From positions 1,968,501-2,032,500 of the forward strand of contig NZ_CP016634.1 in assembly GCF_002741075.1 (NCBI RefSeq): DNA of 64,000 nt, read 5' to 3'. A program made the translations under genes and the position numbers. The notes beneath the pieces are model-generated. The model worked only from the letters and a program-made list of their open reading frames with translations, did no database searches and was not told where the DNA came from. The DNA comes from Pseudomonas putida (GTDB lineage Bacteria > Pseudomonadota > Gammaproteobacteria > Pseudomonadales > Pseudomonadaceae). This document shows positions 45,356 through 54,797 of the stretch, in pieces (position 1 is the stretch's first letter; each line of letters opens with the position of its first letter).

Positions 45356-46720
45356 ATGCCGCGTCCCATTCGCTTCAACGCCTTCAGCATGAACGCTGCC
45401 AGCCACCAGTCACCGGGCCTCTGGCGTCATCCGCGCAACACCAGCGTGGATTTCAACCGCTTGGACTACTGGACCGATCTGGCCCGTCTGCTTGAGCGCG
45501 GGCTGTTCGACGCCCTGTTCATCGCCGATGTGCTGGGCATTTACGATGTCTATCAGGGCGGGCCGGACGCGGCCCTGCGCGGCGGTGTGCAGGTCCCGGT
45601 CAACGACCCGTTGCTGCTGGTGCCGGCCATGGCCGGGGTGACCGAACACCTGGGGTTCGGCGTGACCTTCTCGCTGACCTACGAGCACCCCTACCCCTTC
45701 GCCCGGCGCATGTCGACCCTGGACCACCTGAGTAATGGTCGGGTCGGCTGGAACATCGTCACCGGCTACCTCGACAGCGCCGCACGCAACCTGGGCCTGG
45801 CCCGGCAACTGGGCCATGACCAACGCTACGACCTGGCCGAGGAGTACCTCGACGTGCTGTACAAGCTCTGGGAAAAGAGCTGGGACGACGACGCCGTGGT
45901 GCTTGAGCGCGAAACAGGCCGCTATATCGATCCGTCACGCGTGCATCCCATTGCCCATACCGGCGAGCACTTTCAGGTGCCCGGCATGCACCTGTGCCAG
46001 CCCTCACCCCAGCGCACCCCGGTGCTGTTCCAGGCCGGCGCCTCCGCGCGCGGGCAGCAATTCGCCGCGCGGCATGCCGAATGCGTATTCATCAGTGGCC
46101 CGACACCCACCGTGCTGCGTCGCTACGCCGAAGGTATCCGCCAGGCCAGCGAAGCGGCCGGTCGCGGTCGCGACGAGGTGCTTATCTATGCCCAGGCCCT
46201 GCTGATCGTTGGCCACACCGGCGAGCAAGCCCAGGCTCGCTTTGCCGACTATCGCCACCATGTTGATCTTGAAGCGGCCCTGGCCCTGCTGTCGGGCTGG
46301 ACCGGCATCGACTTCGCAGGCCTCGAACCCGACGCGCCCATCGAATATGTGGAGAACGACGCCGGCCGCGCCGCGCTGGCGGCCTTCACCGCCGCCGACC
46401 CCAACCGGCGCTGGACCGTACGCGAGGCGGCGCAGTTCGTAGGGCTGGGCGGTCGGGGCCCGGTGCTGGTGGGCTCGGCGCAAGAAGTCGCCGACCAGCT
46501 GGAAACCTGGCTAGACCAGACCGGCATCGACGGTTTCAACCTCACCTATGCGGTGCAACCGGACGATCTGGCCAACGTGGTCGAGCTGTTGATACCCGAA
46601 CTGCAACGCCGCGGTCGCTACCCGCTGGCCTATGAAGACGGCACCCTGCGCCACAAGCTGTTCGGCCAGGGCGATCGTCTGCCAGAAGCCCATCACGGGC
46701 GCCGCGTCGACATTCACTGA
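45356..46720 (+). CDS. FMNH2-dependent monooxygenase (NtaA/SnaA/DszA family)
   Basis: A 454-residue luciferase-like flavin monooxygenase. The start at 45356 has AAGGAG upstream and removes 16 non-conserved residues. Family blocks are AASHQSPGLWRHPRN, DYWTDLARLLERGLFDALFIAD split around residue 35-55, EHLGFGVTFSLTYEHPYPFARRMSTLDHLS and GRVGWNIVTGYLDSAARNLG. Enzymes of this group oxidise nitrilotriacetate, EDTA, dibenzothiophene sulfone or sulfonates with reduced flavin from a separate reductase. Coupling to the SsuA-type gene suggests sulfur scavenging. The flavin reductase gene is not in the window. Confidence 0.92.
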   Translation: MPRPIRFNAFSMNAASHQSPGLWRHPRNTSVDFNRLDYWTDLARLLERGLFDALFIADVLGIYDVYQGGPDAALRGGVQVPVNDPLLLVPAMAGVTEHLGFGVTFSLTYEHPYPFARRMSTLDHLSNGRVGWNIVTGYLDSAARNLGLARQLGHDQRYDLAEEYLDVLYKLWEKSWDDDAVVLERETGRYIDPSRVHPIAHTGEHFQVPGMHLCQPSPQRTPVLFQAGASARGQQFAARHAECVFISGPTPTVLRRYAEGIRQASEAAGRGRDEVLIYAQALLIVGHTGEQAQARFADYRHHVDLEAALALLSGWTGIDFAGLEPDAPIEYVENDAGRAALAAFTAADPNRRWTVREAAQFVGLGGRGPVLVGSAQEVADQLETWLDQTGIDGFNLTYAVQPDDLANVVELLIPELQRRGRYPLAYEDGTLRHKLFGQGDRLPEAHHGRRVDIH

Positions 46721-46854
46721 ATAAATACCGGACATTTCAACATTTAATTTGTGGATGCCACGGAAAGGCTCATATCCTGTCCGTGCATCCCCTGCGGCGC
46801 ACCGGCCGGTGCGGTTCAACGGCACGGGGACAGAACAACAAGTCGAGACTCTCC

Positions 46855-47691
46855 ATGTCGAATCATTCGTACTTCGCCCCTCACGGTGGGCACCCAGGCC
46901 AAACCGAGCTGCTGACTGACCGTGCCATGTTCACCGAAGCCTATGCCGTCATCCCCAAGGGCGTGATGCGTGACATCGTCACCAGCCACCTGCCGTTCTG
47001 GGACAAGATGCGCATGTGGGTCATCGCCCGCCCGCTGACCGGCTTCGCCGAAACCTTCTCCCAGTACATCGTCGAAGTCGCCCCGGAAGGCGGCAGCGAG
47101 CGTCCTGAGCTGGACCCGAACGCCGAAGCGGTCGTATTCGTGGTCGAAGGCGAGATCGACATCACCGTCGAAGGCAAGCACCACACCTTGGTCCCAGGCG
47201 GCTACGCCTTCCTGGCCCCGGGCGCCGACTGGAGCCTGCGCAACAACAGCAAGTCCAACGTCACCTTCCACTGGCTGCGCAAGCACTACCAGAAGGTAGA
47301 AGGCCTGGCTGTTCCAGAATCCTTCGTCACCCACCGCAAGGACGCCACCGTCATCGAGATGCCGGGCACCGAAGGCCGTTGGGTCACTACCCGCTTCGTC
47401 GACATGGCCGACATGCGCCATGACATGCACGTCAACATCGTGACCTTCCAGCCAGGCGGCGTGATTCCGTTCGCTGAAACCCACGTCATGGAACACGGCC
47501 TGTACGTGCTGGAAGGCAAGGCGGTGTACCGCCTGAACCAGGACTGGGTCGAAGTCGAAGCCGGTGACTTCATGTGGCTGCGCGCCTTCTGCCCGCAAGC
47601 CTGCTACGCCGGCGGCCCAGGCCCGTTCAGCTACCTGCTGTACAAAGACGTCAACCGCCACGTGCACCTGACCCTCAACCCACAGCGTTGA
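46855..47691 (+). CDS. allE: (S)-ureidoglycine aminohydrolase, bicupin
   Basis: A 278-residue bicupin of the YlbA/UGlyAH family. The start at 46855 (MSNHSYFAPHGG) removes an unlikely basic leader. The first cupin has AVVFVVEGEIDITVEGKHH and a LVPGGYAFLAPG block. The second has the metal site in GGVIPFAETHVMEHGLYVLEG (His/Glu ligands) and VEAGDFMWLRAFCPQACYAG. The enzyme releases ammonia from ureidoglycine to give ureidoglycolate in allantoin degradation. No other allantoin or urate genes are in the window, so it stands apart from its pathway. A terminator follows closely. Confidence 0.9.
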   Translation: MSNHSYFAPHGGHPGQTELLTDRAMFTEAYAVIPKGVMRDIVTSHLPFWDKMRMWVIARPLTGFAETFSQYIVEVAPEGGSERPELDPNAEAVVFVVEGEIDITVEGKHHTLVPGGYAFLAPGADWSLRNNSKSNVTFHWLRKHYQKVEGLAVPESFVTHRKDATVIEMPGTEGRWVTTRFVDMADMRHDMHVNIVTFQPGGVIPFAETHVMEHGLYVLEGKAVYRLNQDWVEVEAGDFMWLRAFCPQACYAGGPGPFSYLLYKDVNRHVHLTLNPQR

Positions 47692-47708
47692 GTCCAGGCT
47701 GATGTCAG

Positions 47709-47740
47709 CAAGCCCGCCTTCATGGCGGGCTTGTCGTTTG
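47709..47740 (+). terminator. Rho-independent terminator of allE
   Basis: CAAGCCCGCC / GGCGGGCTTG, a perfect 10-bp stem with a TTCAT loop, followed by TCGTTTG, 18 bases past the allE stop. Confidence 0.8.
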
Positions 47741-47780
47741 TGTCCATACTTTTTGGATCCCCAGCCTTGGGCCTGCGGCC

Positions 47781-48386
47781 ATGCCCTTGTATCGCCTGTT
47801 GCTCACTCTGCTGCTCCTGTTGCCCGCCCCTGTGCTGCTGGCAGACGACTGGCGCCTTGCGCAACAGGAGGATGGCGTTGACGTCTACCTGCGTGCTGTC
47901 GAGGGCTCGTCGTACCAGGCGTTTCGCGGCATTACCCACATCAAGGCGAGCGTGCGCACCCTCACCGACCTGCAGGAAAACCTGCGGGTAGCCTGCAAGT
48001 GGCTGTATGCCTGCGCCGAAATGCGTCTGCTGGAAGTCGATGGCGACAGCACCTGGGTCTACCTGGTCACTGACCTGCCCTGGCCGGCCCGCCCACGGGA
48101 CATCGTGCTGCGCGTGCGCACCGAACGCCTGGACGACGGCACCCTGGTGCGCCACCTGAGCGCCGAGCCGAGCCGGGTACCTGCGGCGCCTGGGCTGATC
48201 CGCGTGCGCCGGCTGCGCGGGGAATGGACCATGCGCCCCCTGGGCGAAAAAGAAACTGAAGTGACCTACCAACTGCAAGCCGACCCCGCAGGCGACGTGC
48301 CAGGATGGCTGGCCAACCAGTTCGTGGTGGATGCTCCGCTGGTGACCTTGCGTACCCTCAAGGCCGTGGCCGAGCGCCAACCTTGA
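47781..48386 (+). CDS. Secreted START-domain (lipid-binding) protein
   Basis: A 201-residue protein with a signal peptide of about 21 residues (LLLTLLLLLPAPVLLA). The mature part opens DDWRLAQQEDGVDVYLRAVEG, and the START-domain features VYLVTDLPWPARPRDIVLRV and VTYQLQADPAGDVPGWLANQ follow. START domains hold a lipid or other hydrophobic ligand in a deep pocket. Periplasmic single-domain members are common in pseudomonads without known ligands. It follows allE after a terminator and has no clear partner. Confidence 0.88.
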   Translation: MPLYRLLLTLLLLLPAPVLLADDWRLAQQEDGVDVYLRAVEGSSYQAFRGITHIKASVRTLTDLQENLRVACKWLYACAEMRLLEVDGDSTWVYLVTDLPWPARPRDIVLRVRTERLDDGTLVRHLSAEPSRVPAAPGLIRVRRLRGEWTMRPLGEKETEVTYQLQADPAGDVPGWLANQFVVDAPLVTLRTLKAVAERQP

Positions 48387-48394
48387 TACAGCGT

Positions 48395-48419
48395 TCGCGG
48401 GTAAGGCCGTTCTCCCACA
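48395..48419. repeat. Degenerate single REP
   Basis: TTCGCGGGTAAGGCCGTTCTCCCACA is a one-arm REP with several changes from the usual core. It lies 10 bases after the START-domain gene, at the left end of a 327-bp gap. Confidence 0.6.
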
Positions 48420-48614
48420 ACGCCCGCGCTGATTCGCAAGGCACCACTGAACCTTACGCAGTAGCTCTCAAGGGCCCTGCTAAACCCGCCTGGAGTGTAT
48501 TGTCCTTCGGGGCTGCACTGTCGTTGCGGGAGGCGCCTGCGACGGGCCGCAAGGCGTCCCTCTGTCCAGGCCGCCTGGCTTTCATGTGTCCTGATCGATG
48601 ATGCCGGGCGACAT

Positions 48615-48638
48615 ATCATTCCGCTTGATATTAACCTT
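48615..48638 (+). promoter_or_regulatory. MexT-box-like operator upstream of mexE
   Basis: The site reads ATCA-N5-CTTGAT-N4-ACCTT, close to the MexT consensus I recall (ATCA-N5-GTCGAT-N4-ACYAT). It is centred on the inverted pair ATATCA/TGATAT (48613-48618 and 48626-48631), a LysR-type T-N11-A site, and lies 76 bases upstream of the mexE start. No mexT gene is in the window. Confidence 0.6.
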
Positions 48639-48713
48639 CGCGTCGTTCGATTCGTTCCCCGCGCGCAAGACTCGCAGAATCCGCCCACTATCCAATCATT
48701 GGCGGAGTTCTCC

Positions 48714-49958
48714 ATGGAACAATCACTCAAACCCTTGCGCTTTCCCCTCGCTGCCCTGGCAGTGCTGGTGATCGCCGCGTGCGGTCGTACTCCGGAGGCT
48801 GTACAGGCTCCCGCCGCGCCCAAGGTCAGCGTGGCCAAGGTGATCGAACAGCCGATCAACGAATGGGACGAGTTCACCGGTCGCCTGGAAGCGCCGGAAA
48901 CCGTCGAGGTACGCCCGCGGGTCTCCGGCCAGATCGACCTGGTGGCCTTCACTGAAGGCGCCCAGGTGCAAAAGGGCGACCTGTTGTTCCAGATCGACCC
49001 TCGCCCGTTCCAGGCCGAGGTGCGCCGTCTGGAGGCACAACTGCAACAGGCCCGCGCCACAGCGCTGCGCAGCGAGAACGAAGCCCGTCGTGGTGAACGC
49101 CTGCGTGACAGCAATGCGATCTCCGCAGAGCTGGCCGAGTCCCGCAGTAGCGCCGCCGCCGAGGCTCGCGCCGGGGTCGCAGCGATCCAGGCGCAACTGG
49201 ACCTGGCCCGCCTGAACCTGAGCTTCACCCGGGTGACCGCCCCGATCAGCGGCCGCGTCAGCCGCGCCCAGTTCACTGCCGGCAACATCGTCACCGCCGA
49301 CGTCACGCCGCTCACCTCGGTGGTCTCCACCGACAAGGTGTACGCCTACTTCGACGCCGACGAGCGGGTCTATCTCAAGTACACCCAGCTGGCCCGCGAC
49401 GGCCAGCGCGGCCAGAGCACCCCGGTGTACCTGGGCCTGACCAACGAAACCGGCAACCCGCACCTGGGCCAGATGAACTTCGTCGACAACCAGGTCAACC
49501 CGCGCACCGGCACCATCCGTGGCCGCGCGGTGTTCGACAACCGCGACGGCCAGTTCACCCCCGGCCTGTATGCCCGTCTGAAGCTGGTCGGCAGCGCCAA
49601 GTACGACGCCGTACTGATCAATGACGAGGCCGTGGGCACCGACCTGGGCAAGAAGTTCGTGCTGGTCATGGACAAGGACAACAAGGCCGCCTACCGCGCC
49701 GTCGAACTGGGGCCCAAGCTCGAAGGCCTGCGCATCGTGCGCAGCGGTCTGAGCAAGGAAGACCGCATCGTGGTCAAGGGCCTGCAGCGCGTGCGCCCTG
49801 GTTCGCCGGTCACGCCAGAGGAAACGCCGATGGCCAGCGAAGAGACCCTCGCCACGTTGGCCCGCCAGCGCCAGGCCCTGGAAGCCAGCAACAAGGCAGC
49901 ACCGGCTGTGGCCGGTGCCCGTGAGAATGTCGCCAGTGCCCAGGCACCGCGCGGTTAA
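48714..49958 (+). CDS. mexE: RND efflux periplasmic adaptor MexE
   Basis: A 414-residue membrane fusion lipoprotein. A signal ending VIAAC puts the lipid Cys near residue 22. Core blocks are EFTGRLEAPETVEVRPRVSG, AQVQKGDLLFQIDPRPFQ, the alpha-hairpin with EARRGERLRDSNAISAEL, and FTRVTAPISGRVSRAQFTAG. The C-terminal tail of about 50 residues is Ala/Glu-rich. I identify MexE rather than another adaptor by the operon order with mexF and oprN. mexF begins 12 bases downstream. The three proteins form a pump known in pseudomonads for chloramphenicol, quinolones and signal precursors; it is normally silent until MexT activates it. Confidence 0.92.
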   Translation: MEQSLKPLRFPLAALAVLVIAACGRTPEAVQAPAAPKVSVAKVIEQPINEWDEFTGRLEAPETVEVRPRVSGQIDLVAFTEGAQVQKGDLLFQIDPRPFQAEVRRLEAQLQQARATALRSENEARRGERLRDSNAISAELAESRSSAAAEARAGVAAIQAQLDLARLNLSFTRVTAPISGRVSRAQFTAGNIVTADVTPLTSVVSTDKVYAYFDADERVYLKYTQLARDGQRGQSTPVYLGLTNETGNPHLGQMNFVDNQVNPRTGTIRGRAVFDNRDGQFTPGLYARLKLVGSAKYDAVLINDEAVGTDLGKKFVLVMDKDNKAAYRAVELGPKLEGLRIVRSGLSKEDRIVVKGLQRVRPGSPVTPEETPMASEETLATLARQRQALEASNKAAPAVAGARENVASAQAPRG

Positions 49959-49970
49959 GGGACCCCTCCG

Positions 49971-52900
49971 ATGAACTTTTCGAAATTCTTCATCACCCGC
50001 CCGATCTTCGCCGCCGTGCTCTCGCTGGTGCTACTGATCGCAGGCTCCATCGCGCTGTTCAAGCTGCCGATCAGCGAATACCCGGAAGTGGTACCGCCCA
50101 CCGTGGTGGTGCGTGCCAACTTCCCCGGCGCCAACCCCAAGGTGATCGGCGAAACCGTCGCCGCCCCGCTGGAACAGGCGATCACAGGGGTAGAGAACAT
50201 GCTGTACATGTCCTCGCAGTCCACCGCCGACGGCAAGCTGACCCTGACCATCACCTTCGCCCTGGGCACCGACCTGGACAATGCCCAGGTGCAGGTGCAG
50301 AACCGCGTCACCCGGACCCAGCCGAAGCTGCCGGAAGAAGTGACGCGCATCGGTATCACCGTCGACAAGGCCTCGCCCGACCTGACCATGGTCGTGCACC
50401 TGACCTCGCCGGATAACCGCTACGACATGCTGTACCTGTCCAACTACGCCATCCTCAACATCAAGGATGAGCTGGCGCGCCTGGGCGGCGTGGGCGATGT
50501 ACAGCTGTTCGGCATGGGTGACTACTCCCTGCGCGTCTGGCTCGATCCGAACAAGACCGCCTCGCGTAACCTGACCGCCAGCGACGTGGTAGCAGCCATC
50601 CGCGAGCAGAACCGTCAGGTCGCCGCCGGCCAACTGGGCGCCCCGCCCGCGCCGGGCTCGACCAGCTTCCAGTTGTCGATCAACACCCAAGGCCGCCTGG
50701 TCAATGAGGAAGAGTTCGAGAACATCATTATCCGCGCCGGCGAGAATGGCGAGATCACGCGCCTGAAAGACATCGCCCGGGTCGAGCTGGGCTCCAGCCA
50801 GTACGCCCTGCGCTCGCTGCTGAACAACCAACCGGCGGTGGCAATCCCGATCTTCCAGCGTCCAGGCTCCAATGCCATCGAAATCTCGGACGAAGTCCGC
50901 GCGAAAATGGCGGAGCTGAAGAAGGACTTCCCCGAAGGCATGGACTACAGCATCGTCTATGACCCGACCGTGTTCGTTCGCGGCTCCATCGAGGCCGTGG
51001 TGCATACCCTGTTCGAGGCACTGGTGCTGGTGGTGCTGGTGGTGATCCTGTTCCTGCAGACCTGGCGCGCCTCGATCATCCCGCTGATGGCCGTGCCGGT
51101 CTCGCTGATCGGTACCTTCGCGGTGATGCACCTGTTCGGTTTCTCGCTCAACGCGCTGTCGTTGTTCGGCCTGGTGCTGGCCATCGGGATCGTGGTGGAC
51201 GATGCCATCGTGGTGGTGGAAAACGTCGAACGCAACATCGGCCTGGGCCTCAAGCCCATGGAAGCGACGCAAAAGGCCATGAGCGAAGTGACCGGGCCGA
51301 TCATCGCCACCGCCTTGGTACTGTGCGCGGTGTTCGTGCCGGCGGCGTTCATCTCCGGCCTAACCGGGCAGTTCTACAAGCAGTTCGCCCTGACCATCGC
51401 CATCTCGACCGTGATCTCGGCGTTCAACTCGCTGACCCTGTCGCCGGCCCTGGCCGCGGTGCTGCTCAAGGACCACCATGCGCCCAAGGACCGCTTCTCG
51501 CGGTTCCTGGAAAAACTGCTGGGCAGTTGGCTGTTCACCCCATTCAACCGCTTCTTCGACCGCGCCAGCCATCGCTATGTCGGCGGCGTGCGCCGGGTCA
51601 TCCGCTCCAGCGGTATCGCCCTGTTCGTCTATGCCGGCCTGATGGGCCTGACCTACCTGGGCTTCTCGTCCACCCCGACCGGTTTCGTCCCGGCCCAGGA
51701 CAAGCAGTACCTGGTGGCCTTCGCCCAACTGCCGGACGCGGCCAGCCTCGACCGCACCGAGGCGGTCATCAAGAAGATGAGCGAGATCGCCCTGGAACAG
51801 CCTGGCGTGGCCGATTCGGTGGCCTTCCCTGGCCTGTCGATCAACGGTTTCACCAACAGCCCCAACAGCGGCATCGTGTTCACCCCGCTCAAGCCATTCG
51901 ACGAGCGCAAGGACCCGAGCCAGTCGGCAGCGGCCATCGCCGCGGCGCTGAACGCCAAGTTCGCTGACATCCAGGACGCCTACATCGCGATCTTCCCACC
52001 ACCCCCCGTGCAGGGCCTGGGCACCATCGGCGGCTTCCGCCTGCAGATCGAGGACCGGGGCAACCTGGGCTACGAGGCGCTGTACAAGGAAACCCAAAAC
52101 ATCATCGCCAAGAGCCACAACGTACCGGAGCTGGCTGGCCTGTTCACCAGCTACCAGGTCAACGTGCCTCAGGTCGATGCCGCCATCGACCGGGAAAAAG
52201 CCAAGACCCATGGCGTTGCCATCAACGACATCTTCGAGACGCTGCAGATCTACCTGGGTTCGTTGTACACCAACGACTTCAACCGCTTTGGCCGCACGTA
52301 CCAGGTCAACGTCCAGGCTGAACAGCAGTTCCGCCTCGACGCCGAGCAGATCGGCCAGTTGAAGGTGCGCAACAATCTGGGCGAGATGATCCCGCTGGCG
52401 ACGTTCCTCAAGGTCAGCGACACCTCCGGGCCGGATCGGGTGATGCACTACAACGGCTTCATCACCGCCGAGATCAACGGCGGTGCAGCGCCCGGCTACA
52501 GCTCAGGCCAAGCCGAGGCTGCCATGGACAAGCTGCTCAAGGAAGAACTGCCCAACGGCATGACCTACGAATGGACCGACCTGACCTATCAGCAGATCCT
52601 GGCGGGCAACACCGCACTGTTCGTCTTCCCGCTGTGCGTGCTGCTGGCCTTCCTGGTGCTGGCGGCCCAGTACGAGAGCTGGAGCCTGCCACTGGCGGTG
52701 ATCCTGATCGTGCCCATGACCCTGCTGTCGGCGATCACCGGCGTGATCATCTCCGGCGGTGACAACAACATCTTCACCCAGATCGGCCTGATCGTGCTGG
52801 TGGGCCTGGCGTGCAAGAACGCCATCCTCATCGTCGAGTTCGCCAAGGACAAGCAGGCCGAGGGCCTGGACCCGCTGGCTGCGGTGCTGGAGGCCTGCCG

Positions 52901-53150
52901 CCTGCGTCTGCGCCCGATCCTGATGACCTCCATCGCCTTCATCATGGGCGTGGTGCCGCTGGTGTTCTCCTCCGGTGCCGGTGCCGAAATGCGCCATGCC
53001 ATGGGCGTCGCGGTGTTCTCGGGGATGATTGGCGTGACCGTGTTCGGCCTGTTCCTGACGCCGGTGTTCTTCTTCCTGATCCGCCGTTTCGTCGAACGTC
53101 GCCAGGCCCGCAAGGCCGCGCGCGTCCACTCGCTGGAGAGCCATGCATGA
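49971..53150 (+). CDS. mexF: RND efflux transporter MexF
   Basis: A 1059-residue HAE1 RND pump. FSKFFITRPIFAAVLSLVLL opens TM1. The TM4 proton relay is [19 protein letters not shown], with both Asp residues present. GLACKNAILIVEFAKDKQAEG and MRHAMGVAVFSGMIGVTVFG mark the C-terminal half. Length and motif set match MexF (about 1060 residues). It overlaps oprN by four bases (ATGA). Substrate range is inferred from the family only. Confidence 0.95.
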   Translation: MNFSKFFITRPIFAAVLSLVLLIAGSIALFKLPISEYPEVVPPTVVVRANFPGANPKVIGETVAAPLEQAITGVENMLYMSSQSTADGKLTLTITFALGTDLDNAQVQVQNRVTRTQPKLPEEVTRIGITVDKASPDLTMVVHLTSPDNRYDMLYLSNYAILNIKDELARLGGVGDVQLFGMGDYSLRVWLDPNKTASRNLTASDVVAAIREQNRQVAAGQLGAPPAPGSTSFQLSINTQGRLVNEEEFENIIIRAGENGEITRLKDIARVELGSSQYALRSLLNNQPAVAIPIFQRPGSNAIEISDEVRAKMAELKKDFPEGMDYSIVYDPTVFVRGSIEAVVHTLFEALVLVVLVVILFLQTWRASIIPLMAVPVSLIGTFAVMHLFGFSLNALSLFGLVLAIGIVVDDAIVVVENVERNIGLGLKPMEATQKAMSEVTGPIIATALVLCAVFVPAAFISGLTGQFYKQFALTIAISTVISAFNSLTLSPALAAVLLKDHHAPKDRFSRFLEKLLGSWLFTPFNRFFDRASHRYVGGVRRVIRSSGIALFVYAGLMGLTYLGFSSTPTGFVPAQDKQYLVAFAQLPDAASLDRTEAVIKKMSEIALEQPGVADSVAFPGLSINGFTNSPNSGIVFTPLKPFDERKDPSQSAAAIAAALNAKFADIQDAYIAIFPPPPVQGLGTIGGFRLQIEDRGNLGYEALYKETQNIIAKSHNVPELAGLFTSYQVNVPQVDAAIDREKAKTHGVAINDIFETLQIYLGSLYTNDFNRFGRTYQVNVQAEQQFRLDAEQIGQLKVRNNLGEMIPLATFLKVSDTSGPDRVMHYNGFITAEINGGAAPGYSSGQAEAAMDKLLKEELPNGMTYEWTDLTYQQILAGNTALFVFPLCVLLAFLVLAAQYESWSLPLAVILIVPMTLLSAITGVIISGGDNNIFTQIGLIVLVGLACKNAILIVEFAKDKQAEGLDPLAAVLEACRLRLRPILMTSIAFIMGVVPLVFSSGAGAEMRHAMGVAVFSGMIGVTVFGLFLTPVFFFLIRRFVERRQARKAARVHSLESHA

Positions 53151-54568
53151 ACCTGCTCAAACCCCTGACCCCGAGCCTGCTGGCATTGGCCCTGGCGGCC
53201 TGCGCGGTGGGCCCGGACTACCAAGCGCCGGCAACCGAGCCTGCGCACCTGGACACCGCACTGCAGGCCAAGGCGTTGGACCGCAGCCGCTTCGAAAGCA
53301 TCTGGTGGAAGCAGTTCGACGACCCGGTGCTCAATGAACTGGTACAGGCATCGCTGGAAGGCAACCGCGACCTGCGCGTGGCCTTCGCCCGGCTCAAGTC
53401 AGCCCGTGCGATTCGTGAGGACGCCGAGAACGACCAACTCCCGGTGGTGACCAGCCGCGTCAGCAGCGACATCGGCAAGGGCCAGATTCCCGGCCAGACC
53501 GAGCACCGGGTCAACAGCGAACGCTATGACCTGGGCCTGGACATGGCCTGGGAGCTGGACCTGTTCGGACGGATCCAGCGACAGATCGAGGCCAGCGAAG
53601 CGCAGGAGGCCGTCGCCGCGGCGGACCTTCAGCAACTGCAGGTCAGCCTGATCGCAGAATTGGTGGACGCCTACGGTCAACTGCGTGGCGCGCAACTGCG
53701 CGAAAAGATCGCATTGGCCAACCTTAAGACCCAGCAGGAGTCGCGCAGCATCACCGAGACCCTGCGCGATGCCGGGGTCGGCAATGACCTGGACGTGGTC
53801 CGCGCCGATGCCCGCCTGGCCGCCGTGGAGGCGACCGTGCCGCAGCTGCAGGCCGAACAGGTGCGCGCACGCAACCGCATCGCCACGCTGCTCGGCCAGC
53901 GCCCGGATGCCCTGAGCGTGGACCTGTCGCCCAAAGCCTTGCCGGCGATTGCCAAGGCCTTGCCCGTGGGTGACCCCGGTGAGCTGCTGCGCCGCCGTCC
54001 AGACATCCGCAGCGCCGAGCGCCAGCTGGCGGCGGCCACGGCCAATGTCGGCGTGGCCACGGCTGACCTGTTTCCGCGGGTGAGCTTGAGTGGGTTCCTT
54101 GGCTTTACCGCAGCGCGTGGGTCGCAGATCGGCTCGTCGGCGGCCAATGCCTGGGCCTTGGGGCCGAGCATTACCTGGGCGGCGTTCGACCTGGGCAGCG
54201 TGCGGGCGCGCCTGCGCGGGGCCAAGGCCGATGCCGAAGGCGCTTTGGCCAACTATGAACAGCAGGTGCTGCTGGCTTTGGAAGAATCGGCCAATGCCTT
54301 CAGTGATTACGGCAAGCGTCAGCAGCGGCTGCTGGCATTGATTCGCCAGAGCGATGCCAGTCGCAAGGCGGCTGAGTTGGCGTCGGTGCGGTATCGGGAA
54401 GGGACGGCTGATTACCTGGTGCTGCTCGATGCGGAGCGGGAACGGCTGAGTGCGGAGGATGCACAGGCGCAGGGTGAGGTTGAGCTTTATCAGGGCATCG
54501 TGGCGATCTACAAGGCTCTGGGGGGCGGGTGGCAGCCTGAGGGACAGGCGGTGGCCAGCGTTCGCTGA
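53147..54568 (+). CDS. oprN: RND efflux outer-membrane channel OprN
   Basis: A 473-residue TolC-type lipoprotein channel. The signal ends LALAAC with the lipid Cys near residue 19, then AVGPDYQAPATEPA. The repeats include LASVRYREGTADYLVLLDAERERLS split by short turns, LGQRPDALSVDLSP and ELLRRRPDIRSAERQLAAAT. An ATG four bases upstream (53143) is in another frame. It completes the mexEF-oprN operon and is followed by a strong terminator. The length matches OprN (about 472). Confidence 0.93.
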   Translation: MNLLKPLTPSLLALALAACAVGPDYQAPATEPAHLDTALQAKALDRSRFESIWWKQFDDPVLNELVQASLEGNRDLRVAFARLKSARAIREDAENDQLPVVTSRVSSDIGKGQIPGQTEHRVNSERYDLGLDMAWELDLFGRIQRQIEASEAQEAVAAADLQQLQVSLIAELVDAYGQLRGAQLREKIALANLKTQQESRSITETLRDAGVGNDLDVVRADARLAAVEATVPQLQAEQVRARNRIATLLGQRPDALSVDLSPKALPAIAKALPVGDPGELLRRRPDIRSAERQLAAATANVGVATADLFPRVSLSGFLGFTAARGSQIGSSAANAWALGPSITWAAFDLGSVRARLRGAKADAEGALANYEQQVLLALEESANAFSDYGKRQQRLLALIRQSDASRKAAELASVRYREGTADYLVLLDAERERLSAEDAQAQGEVELYQGIVAIYKALGGGWQPEGQAVASVR

Positions 54569-54613
54569 GGTTTTTTCAAAGACTCCTTTGGTTGGTTCCT
54601 CCCCCAACCGTTT

Positions 54614-54647
54614 GCCCCGCTGGCCCTTGGTTTGCGGGGCTTTTTTT
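54614..54647 (+). terminator. Rho-independent terminator of mexEF-oprN
   Basis: GCCCCGC / GCGGGGC with a 13-base loop followed by seven T residues, 46 bases past the oprN stop. Confidence 0.92.
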
Positions 54648-54715
54648 GGGGCTTGGGCTTGGGCTTTCAGATTGGGTGAATATCCGGTGTTGGCGGTGGC
54701 GCCACCGGCGCTTTT

Positions 54716-54746
54716 CGCCTTTACGGAGTGACCCGCCGTAAAGGCG
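54716..54746. repeat. 11-bp-stem palindromic intergenic element
   Basis: CGCCTTTACGG / CCGTAAAGGCG around AGTGACCCG. It lies between the oprN terminator and the convergent carrier gene. Similar CCTTTACGG hairpins occur widely in Pseudomonas intergenic regions, from memory. Confidence 0.65.
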
Positions 54747-54797
54747 GAAAGGTGACTAAGCGTCGACAAATCAAACCATCAAACACCCACCCAACCA

